A stretch of 9,835 nt of DNA from Thermoplasmata archaeon (GTDB lineage: Archaea > Thermoplasmatota > Thermoplasmata > Lutacidiplasmatales > UBA184). The notes beneath the pieces are model-generated. The model was not told where the DNA came from. It saw only the letters and a program-made list of their open reading frames with translations, and made no database searches. The position numbers and the translations under genes were made by a program. Positions 1-5,096 of the stretch are shown here, one piece after another; the first letter of the stretch is position 1, and every line of letters starts with the position of its first letter. The stretch is taken from positions 1 through 9,835 of the forward strand of contig JASHWW010000132.1 in assembly GCA_030043855.1 (NCBI GenBank). The letters run 5' to 3'.

Positions 1-299
1 GGGAGCCGCTCGATCTGCCGGGTCACGGCCTGGCCGCGCGCCCCGTGGCGGTGCGCTTCCTCCGGACCCAGCGGCGCCATCTCTCGGATATCGGCCCCGG
101 CCGCGAACGCCTTCTCCGCGTCGCTCGCCAACACGACGGCCCGGACCGTCTCGTCGGCCTCGACCTCCGTCAGGGCCCCGGCGAGCGCGTCGAGCACCGG
201 TCGGGAGAGGACGTTGACGGGCGGGTGGTGGAGCGTGAGGAGCATCGTCGGGCCGTGCCGCTCGCGAAGGACGAGGTCGCCCGATCCCGATTCCGCCAT
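1..299 (-). CDS. Enoyl-CoA hydratase/isomerase (crotonase) family protein, N-terminal part
   Basis: Reading the minus strand from the ATG at 299-297 gives 99 codons with no stop before the left edge, so the gene is cut at its 3' end. The product begins MAESGSGDLVLRERHGP and shows the crotonase pattern: an N-terminal strand segment, a PPVNVLS stretch near residue 35, and AFAAGADIREM near residues 65-75. In this family the AGAD segment supplies one of the oxyanion-hole amides that stabilise the CoA-thioester enolate. Members hydrate, isomerise or otherwise transform acyl-CoAs in the cytoplasm. The catalytic glutamates lie beyond the edge, so the exact reaction cannot be called, and a fusion to a 3-hydroxyacyl-CoA dehydrogenase domain cannot be excluded. 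The start is supported by a TATA-like box centred 27 bases upstream, as expected for a leaderless transcript. The gene diverges from nop5. Confidence 0.88.
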   Translation of the reverse strand, partial: MAESGSGDLVLRERHGPTMLLTLHHPPVNVLSRPVLDALAGALTEVEADETVRAVVLASDAEKAFAAGADIREMAPLGPEEAHRHGARGQAVTRQIERL

Positions 300-322
300 C
301 GAGGGCGCGGACCCGTGGCGCG

Positions 323-330
323 CTATTTAT
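323..330 (-). promoter_or_regulatory. TATA-like box of the crotonase gene
   Basis: On the minus strand this reads ATAAATAG, the only AT-rich island in the 300-451 intergenic region. Its centre lies 27 bases from the ATG at 299, matching the TATA-to-start distance of archaeal transcripts, so transcription should begin at or very near the start codon. It sits between the arms GGCGC (317-321) and GCGCC (331-335). The box could also serve nop5 on the other strand, with a leader of about 100 bases. I see no other TATA-like element for nop5. Confidence 0.6.
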
Positions 331-451
331 GCGCCGCGCCTTCGCCCGGCGTGCCGGACCGATCGGCGTACCTTCGCGAATTCCGTGGGGCCGCCCGTCG
401 GGGGAACCCGGTCCGGCGGATGTGGTTCGGCGAGACCCGGGGACGATCCCG

Positions 452-1495
452 ATGACGAAAACCCTGGCAACGGGCTGGTCGGCCACGCTGTTGCTCGAGG
501 GGAGTCGCGTCGTCCGGGAAGTTCGGAGTCCGGTCGACGCCGGGGCGCTCGCGGACCGGGCGCGTCGACGTCGCGATGGGGGTCTCACGCCCGAGGAGGA
601 GCAGCTGCTCGCCGAGCGAGGGTCCGAGGAGTGGACCACGTCGGATCGACGGATCGCGGCGCACGGGCTTCGCTTCGAGGCCGGGGCGGCCCGGCCCCCG
701 AACCCGCCGCCCACGCTCCGCTCCGCCCAGAGAGCGTACCTGCTCGCGGATGCGGACCGCTCGTTGGAGTTGGCCTGGGACCCCTCGATCCACGTCGAGG
801 AAGCGGTTCGGGCGGCCGCCGATCTCGACCGCGTGAAGAACCTCGTCGGGGAACGGCTCGGCAGCTGGGTCTCGCGCGACACCCCCGACGTCGATCCGGG
901 GGACCACGCTCGTGCGGTCTCCCAGGCGCTCGGCACCATCGGGGACGGGAGGCTCGCTCCCACGGACCCCGCGCTGCAGTCGGCACGGCGTTCGCTCGCC
1001 GAGCTGTACCGGTCGATCGCGGCCACGCAGGCGACGATCGCGGCCGCCGTCGAACAGGCGGCCCCCCGGAGATCCCCGAACCTGGCGGCCCTGCTCGGGC
1101 CCGACCTGGCCGCCCGGCTCGTGGCGCAGGCCGGGGGCCTCGAACGCCTCGCGCGCCTACCCTCGAGTACGGTCCAGGTTCTCGGGGCGGAGCGCGCGTT
1201 CTTCGAGCACCTCCGGGGCCATGCGCCTCCGCCCCGGCACGGGCTGCTCTTCCTTCATCCGACGATCCAATCGGCGCCCCGGTCCGAGCGGGGGAAGCTG
1301 GCGCGGGCCCTCGCCGGCAAGGTCGCGATCGCGGCCCGGCTGGACCGTTCGGGGGCTCCGCTCGATCCGGACCTCGCCCGGGCGTACGAGGCCCGGCGGG
1401 CGTTCCTCAAGTCCCGTCGAGGAGCGCCCCGCAAGGAGCGGGGAAGACGGCCGCGTTCAGCTCCGCCACTTGACGGTGCAGCCGGACACCGGTAG
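452..1495 (+). CDS. nop5: Nop5 (Nop56/58-like) C/D box sRNP core protein
   Basis: 347 residues from ATG 452, in the Nop56/Nop58/Prp31 family. Archaeal Nop5 bridges L7Ae-bound C/D box guide RNA and fibrillarin, which 2'-O-methylates rRNA and tRNA. The clearest evidence is the Nop domain: a VLGAERAFFEHLRG segment, RHGLLFLHP at residues 262-270, then APRSERGKLARALAGK and AIAARLD to about residue 298, which is the conserved RNA- and L7Ae-contacting signature. The N-terminal 60-90 residues match the fibrillarin-binding domain (LLLEGSRVV, then LTPEEEQLL). The middle is helical, as expected for the coiled-coil dimerisation region. The tail is basic. The protein is a little short for archaeal Nop5. 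An in-frame GTG at 422 is a less likely start. No fibrillarin gene follows, although the two are often adjacent. The last 39 bases overlap the convergent thiol protein gene. Confidence 0.9.
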   Translation: MTKTLATGWSATLLLEGSRVVREVRSPVDAGALADRARRRRDGGLTPEEEQLLAERGSEEWTTSDRRIAAHGLRFEAGAARPPNPPPTLRSAQRAYLLADADRSLELAWDPSIHVEEAVRAAADLDRVKNLVGERLGSWVSRDTPDVDPGDHARAVSQALGTIGDGRLAPTDPALQSARRSLAELYRSIAATQATIAAAVEQAAPRRSPNLAALLGPDLAARLVAQAGGLERLARLPSSTVQVLGAERAFFEHLRGHAPPPRHGLLFLHPTIQSAPRSERGKLARALAGKVAIAARLDRSGAPLDPDLARAYEARRAFLKSRRGAPRKERGRRPRSAPPLDGAAGHR

Positions 1496-2008
1496 CTCCG
1501 CCGGCGTCACCGGCCGACCGGCGAGCGCCGCGTCGAGCGCATCGGCCAAGAAGTGGTGCGTCGCCCGTTCCGGGTGCTGGTGGTCGTCGTCGATCCGCCC
1601 CTGGAACACCAAGCGTCGCTGCGCGTCGAACAGCATCGGATGGGGCGTGACGAGCGCCCCGTACGACCGCGCGACGTCCTGGGATTCGTCCTGGAGGTAC
1701 GGAAACGGGTAGTGCTTCTCCGCCGCCCGCTGGACCATCGAGTCGAGGCGATCCTCCGGATACGCCCGCGCATCGTTCGCGTTGATGAGCACGATCCCGA
1801 CCCCCTTCGGACCGTAGCGTCGGCCGATGTCGATCATGCGGCCCTCCCACGCCTGGACGTACGGGCAGTGATTGCACCAGAAGACGACGAGCATCCACGG
1901 TCGGTCGGCGAAGTCGGAGAGGCGGTAGGTCCGGCCGTCGACCCCCGGGAGCGCGAACGAGGGCGCGGGGTCGCCGGCGTGCAGGCGGAATTGATTCAGT
2001 TCGGCCAC
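1457..2008 (-). CDS. Thioredoxin-fold AhpC/TSA (PRX-like) family protein
   Basis: 183 residues from a GTG start at 2008. The thioredoxin fold is clear: an N-terminal GDPAPSFALPGVDG segment, then VVFWCNHCPYVQAW with a CxxC pair at C45 and C48, and the family's T-P turn in VTPHPMLFD (residues 120-128). The protein ends SGCTVKWRS, with a third cysteine at C177. The CNHCPY active site plus a C-terminal GC-x-x-KW ending matches the small peroxiredoxin-like/TlpA-like subgroup usually annotated as thioredoxin family protein. It probably carries out thiol-disulfide exchange or peroxide reduction in the cytoplasm; I see no signal peptide or membrane segment. The substrate is unknown. The start is supported by domain length and by an AT-rich box centred 27 bases upstream. 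Its last codons overlap the end of nop5 on the other strand. Confidence 0.9.
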   Translation of the reverse strand: MAELNQFRLHAGDPAPSFALPGVDGRTYRLSDFADRPWMLVVFWCNHCPYVQAWEGRMIDIGRRYGPKGVGIVLINANDARAYPEDRLDSMVQRAAEKHYPFPYLQDESQDVARSYGALVTPHPMLFDAQRRLVFQGRIDDDHQHPERATHHFLADALDAALAGRPVTPAELPVSGCTVKWRS

Positions 2009-2031
2009 GAGCGGACCGGAGCCGAGGTCGG

Positions 2032-2046
2032 TTCTTAGCCTTTAGA
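2032..2046. promoter_or_regulatory. Putative bidirectional TATA region between two GTG-start genes
   Basis: This is the one AT-rich patch in the 60 bases between the divergent GTG starts at 2008 (-) and 2069 (+), and it lies at their midpoint. Read on the minus strand, CTAAGAA (2038-2032) is centred 27 bases from 2008. Read on the plus strand, TTTAGA (2041-2046) is centred about 26 bases from 2069. Both spacings fit leaderless archaeal transcripts, with two weak TATA-like boxes back to back. Both are imperfect matches to the consensus, so the call rests mainly on position. Confidence 0.5.
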
Positions 2047-2068
2047 GGGGGCCCGACCTCGGCGGAAC

Positions 2069-2776
2069 GTGCCGGGCGCTCCTTCGTTCCTCCCGGACGA
2101 CGGCTCGGCCGCCCGGGCTTCGAACGCCCGGGCCGACCGGCTCACGTGTGCGCAGAACGTCGCCGCCGACGATCGGGCGTTCGCGAGCGGATCGCCGGTG
2201 GTCCGCACCGCCACGTTGACCGATTCCTCCCTTTCGATAGGAGTCGGGATCGCCGAGGACGCCCCGGTCGTCCGCCGGGCCCGGGAGCGCGGTCTCCCGG
2301 TGGTCCGCCGACGTTCTGGCGGGAGCGCCGTCGTCCACGGGCCCGGCGATCTCGTCTGGAGCGTGGTGTTGCCCCGCAACGATCCACGGGTCGGACGTTC
2401 GTTCGTCCGTGCCTACGGGCGGCTCGGGGCGGGCGTCGTCGCGTTCCTTCGCGACGTCGCCGTCTCGGCCGAGTGGACTCCCGCGCCCGACCTCTCGCCC
2501 GATGTCTGTGTGCTCAGCGGACGCGGCGACGTGTTGGCGGTGGGGGAGGCGATCGTGGGAGGCGCCGCCCAGCGCCTCAACGCGACCCGGCTGCTCCACC
2601 ACGGCATGGTGAGCCGGACCGTCGATCGAACGATCCTGGGCGACCTCTTCCCGGAGACGGCAGCGGGCGACCTCGACCGGCTGACCGGTCTCGACGTGTT
2701 CGGGGTGCGCGACGATCCCGCCGGGCTGGCGGCCGCGCTGGCCGTCGCCCTCGAGAACTCGCTGACGCTCCGTTAG
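2069..2776 (+). CDS. Lipoate/biotin-protein ligase-like protein lacking the family lysine
   Basis: 235 residues from GTG 2069. It aligns with the LplA/LipB/BirA catalytic fold: an N-terminal QNVAADDRAFASGSP segment (residues 29-43), RRRSGGSAVVHGPGD (80-94), corresponding to the RR-S-GGG-AV-H-D-G motif that binds lipoyl-AMP, SGRGD (150-154), corresponding to SGRND of E. coli LplA, and LLHHGM (175-180), corresponding to the FHHGTL segment. Family members attach lipoate, octanoate or biotin to a lysine of carrier domains such as the 2-oxoacid dehydrogenase E2 protein or glycine cleavage H protein. Oddly, the position of the catalytic lysine (K133 in E. coli LplA, in the K-(I/V)-x-G motif) is alanine 161 in EAIVGGAAQ. 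I see no obvious LipB/LipM-type replacement nucleophile. It may be a diverged ligase, a partner subunit or a non-catalytic paralogue. No gene for an E2 or lipoyl partner is nearby. Its stop codon overlaps the stop of the convergent deaminase gene. Confidence 0.75.
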   Translation: MPGAPSFLPDDGSAARASNARADRLTCAQNVAADDRAFASGSPVVRTATLTDSSLSIGVGIAEDAPVVRRARERGLPVVRRRSGGSAVVHGPGDLVWSVVLPRNDPRVGRSFVRAYGRLGAGVVAFLRDVAVSAEWTPAPDLSPDVCVLSGRGDVLAVGEAIVGGAAQRLNATRLLHHGMVSRTVDRTILGDLFPETAAGDLDRLTGLDVFGVRDDPAGLAAALAVALENSLTLR

Positions 2777-4101
2777 GAGCGGCCGCCGGCCGGCCGCTGG
2801 CTCCAGAGCGGGTCCGCCGCGGCCTCCGCCTCGGTCCGGATCCGGCTCCAGTCCCCGGTCCGCAACGTCCGCCGTTCGACGACGGGGACGCCCCCCACGT
2901 AAACGGTGTCGATCGCTTCGTCGGAGGCCGAGAACGCGAGATGCGACACGATCGACTCCGGGCGGGCGGGGAGGAGGGTCGGGTGGTCGAGACGCACCAG
3001 GGAGAGATCGGCTCGCTTGCCGACCTCGAGCGAACCGATCTCGGACTCGGCGCCGAGGGCCCGGGCCCCCTCCAGGGTCGCGAGGTCGAGGAGCTCCTGG
3101 GCCGAGAGGACCGTCGCGTCCCACCGCTGGTTCTTCTGGACGAGGCCGGCGACGTGCATCTCCCGCAGCAGGGAGAGCGAGTTGTTGCTCGCGACCGAAT
3201 CGGTGCCGAGTCCGACGACGGCGCCCGCGGCCCGGAGCTCGACCACGGGTGCGACCCCGCCGGAGGCGAGCTTCAGATTCGAGCTGGCGCAGTGCGCGAT
3301 CCCGAGCCGGTGCCGCCCGAGCCGCGCGATCTCGTCCCCCGTGAGCCAGACGGTGTGGGCGGCGACCATCCGGGGCCCGAAGAACCCGATCTCGTCCAGC
3401 CACACGACCGGGCGCTTCCCGGTCTTCGCCTCGTGCTCGTGGACCTCCCGGCGCGTCTCGGAGAGGTGGAAGTGGCAGAGCGTACCGGCCGAGGCGGCCA
3501 GCTCCCGGGCGCCGAGCCACGTCTCCCGGTCGCAGACGTAGACGCCCTGGGGTGCGACCAACGGGATGACGCGGTCGTGCCCCTTCCACCGGCCGAGGAA
3601 GGCGCGGGCGTTCTCGAGCGGGACCCCCTTCTGCGTCGTCTTGTCGGGATCGAGGACGGCCCAGCCGAGGTAGCCGCGGATCCCGAGCTCGTCGACCGCG
3701 CGCGCCACCGCGTCCTCGAAGTAGTAGAGGTCGAGGAACGTGGTCGTCCCCGAGAGCAGCATCTCCGCGACCCCGGCCCGCGCGCCGGCGAGCACGTCCG
3801 CCTCGGTCCTCCGGGCGTCCACCGCGAACAGCGTCTCGAGGAATCCCGCCAGGTCCCGGTCGTCGGCGATCCCGCGGAGGAGGCCCATCGCCACGTGGCC
3901 GTGCAGGTTGACGAACCCGGGGACCGCGGCGAAGCCGCGACCGTCGACCACGTCGGCCCCTTCGCGCGGCGCGTGCGGGCCGACGTGCACGAGGCGCCCC
4001 CCTTCGATCCGGAGGTCGCCGCGGACGACGCGCCGTCGGGAGTCCTGGGTGACGAGGAGGGCATCCGCGATGACGCGCGGAGCGGGGCCGGCGTCCGGCA
4101 C
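2773..4101 (-). CDS. mtaD: Amidohydrolase: MTA/SAH-type (5'-deoxyadenosine-like) nucleoside deaminase
   Basis: 442 residues from GTG 4101. It belongs to the metal-dependent amidohydrolase superfamily, in the branch of methylthioadenosine/S-adenosylhomocysteine deaminases (MtaD/DadD). Visible metal and catalytic residues are the H67-G-H69 pair in VNLHGHVAM, H212 and E215 in CHFHLSET, H249 in VAAHTVWL, and D301 in GLGTDSVASNN. SSNLKLASGGVAPV (273-286) matches the MtaD substrate-loop signature. The enzyme would deaminate the adenine of MTA, SAH or 5'-deoxyadenosine to inosine derivatives, clearing the by-products of SAM and radical-SAM reactions. Which of these is preferred cannot be read from sequence. 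Length is normal for the family. The gene follows the CorA-like gene with a 7-base gap and is probably read from gyrB, with a possible extra promoter inside the CorA-like gene. It ends on a TAA that overlaps the convergent gene's TAG. Confidence 0.87.
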   Translation of the reverse strand: MPDAGPAPRVIADALLVTQDSRRRVVRGDLRIEGGRLVHVGPHAPREGADVVDGRGFAAVPGFVNLHGHVAMGLLRGIADDRDLAGFLETLFAVDARRTEADVLAGARAGVAEMLLSGTTTFLDLYYFEDAVARAVDELGIRGYLGWAVLDPDKTTQKGVPLENARAFLGRWKGHDRVIPLVAPQGVYVCDRETWLGARELAASAGTLCHFHLSETRREVHEHEAKTGKRPVVWLDEIGFFGPRMVAAHTVWLTGDEIARLGRHRLGIAHCASSNLKLASGGVAPVVELRAAGAVVGLGTDSVASNNSLSLLREMHVAGLVQKNQRWDATVLSAQELLDLATLEGARALGAESEIGSLEVGKRADLSLVRLDHPTLLPARPESIVSHLAFSASDEAIDTVYVGGVPVVERRTLRTGDWSRIRTEAEAAADPLWSQRPAGGRS

Positions 4102-4108
4102 GGCGCGC

Positions 4109-5074
4109 CTACGGGCCTTCGCGGATAAGGCGTTCGGCGGCCGGACCCGAGTTGACGGTCTGGGCCGGGACCTCGGGGAGGTCCGCGAGGCCCTCGGCGC
4201 TCCGGGACTCGTACGTGCGCCAGCCGTGCAACATGCGCCGCACCCACGGGCGCGAGAAGACGACCGCGAGCGGAACGATCGCGAGGACGACGAGGACGAG
4301 ATCGACCCAGAGCCCGGGGACCCACGCCGCGCTCGGCATCCCCAGGATCGTCGCGGCCGTGTTCGGGATCAGGACGACCGCGCTGATGAGCGCGAGGAGC
4401 AGCGCGATGTAGGCGACACCGAGCATCCGCAGGTTGGAAGTGTTCGCGAGGGCCGCGATCCGGTTGGAGACCCGCCCGAGCTCGTTGGCTCCCTCCGCCA
4501 ACCGGTTCGATTCGACCGCGGTCCGGAGTCCGACGAGGTCCCGCGCGGCCTGCGCGAGGCCGTTCGACAGCTGCTCCAGATGGTCGACCTCGGTGGCGAA
4601 CGTCCCGAGGTGGCCGGCGAGCCCGGGGAACTCCGCTCCCAGCGGACCCTCCAGCCATCCCATCGTCACGGCGAGCCGGACGACGTGCTTGCGGACCCCG
4701 GCGAGGTCGCGGAGCAGCCCACTGAGTTCGGGGATCGGCGGGGGCTCGGGCCGGGCTTCGGCCGCGTCGATCCGCTCTCCGATCTCCTCGAGGACGTCCA
4801 GGTACGATAGGGCGGCCGCCTGCAGAAGGTCGGAGAGGTCGGCGGTCGCCCCCGAGAGCCCGGCCGCATCGGTGGCGAGGCTGCGCGTCGGTCGGGGGCC
4901 CAGGACCTGCGTCGACTGCCGGGCGACCCACAGACCGTGCCAGGTGGGCTTCCCATCCGTCCCCAGGGTCGCGAGGGTGAGGAGCCACCCGTCCCGGCTC
5001 CGCGCGATCGGACGTCGCGGGGGATCCGGTCCGGGGAGGCCGACGGCCCGCAGCCCGTCGGCGACGCTCGACAG
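4109..5074 (-). CDS. CorA-like two-helix membrane protein, start uncertain
   Basis: The first standard start in this frame is GTG 4669, giving 186 residues, but the frame stays open up to a TGA at 5116-5114. The extra segment reads like real protein: DGWLLTLATLGTDGKPTWHG, a Trp-containing GLWVARQ stretch, then the helical YLDVLEEIGERIDAAEA running straight into the downstream part. From a CTG at 5074 the product is 321 residues, about CorA length; CTG 5053 is also possible. The C-terminal half has a long helical region, then two membrane helices (LGVAYIALLLALISAVVLIP and LWVDLVLVVLAIVPLAVVF) joined by TAATILGMPSAAW, and a basic tail. Stalk helix plus two C-terminal membrane helices is the CorA Mg2+ channel plan, but GMP stands where CorA has GMN. 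Ion transport is therefore unproven. It lies between gyrB and the deaminase gene in the same direction. Confidence is good that it is coding and low for the exact start. Confidence 0.62.
   Translation of the reverse strand: MSSVADGLRAVGLPGPDPPRRPIARSRDGWLLTLATLGTDGKPTWHGLWVARQSTQVLGPRPTRSLATDAAGLSGATADLSDLLQAAALSYLDVLEEIGERIDAAEARPEPPPIPELSGLLRDLAGVRKHVVRLAVTMGWLEGPLGAEFPGLAGHLGTFATEVDHLEQLSNGLAQAARDLVGLRTAVESNRLAEGANELGRVSNRIAALANTSNLRMLGVAYIALLLALISAVVLIPNTAATILGMPSAAWVPGLWVDLVLVVLAIVPLAVVFSRPWVRRMLHGWRTYESRSAEGLADLPEVPAQTVNSGPAAERLIREGP
4123..4128 (-). promoter_or_regulatory. Possible internal TATA-like box for the deaminase gene
   Basis: The minus strand reads CTTATCC here, inside the last codons of the CorA-like gene. 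Its centre is about 25 bases before the GTG at 4101, the spacing of a leaderless archaeal start. No Shine-Dalgarno-like sequence precedes that GTG, which favours a separate leaderless transcript or re-initiation. The match to consensus is weak and the motif lies in coding sequence. Confidence 0.35.
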
Positions 5075-5096
5075 CTCGGCCGGCGCCGTGGACCCC

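Noticed and set aside
45..455. A plus-strand open frame of 136 codons at the left edge
   Set aside because: It lies opposite the crotonase gene and in the promoter spacer, and its translation shows no domain.
2042..3589. A minus-strand open frame of 515 codons opposite the ligase-like gene
   Set aside because: No motif is visible, and it conflicts with both the ligase-like gene (LplA motifs) and the deaminase gene (metal-binding motifs).
4666..4956. A minus-strand open frame of 96 codons just upstream of the CorA-like GTG
   Set aside because: It is Arg/Pro/Ser-rich noise; the frame of the CorA-like protein in the same stretch reads as coherent protein and was preferred.
3273..4988. A minus-strand open frame of 571 codons across the deaminase and CorA-like genes
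   Set aside because: It is the wrong frame of two genes with clear motifs; the translation is Arg/Ser/Pro-rich without domain signals.
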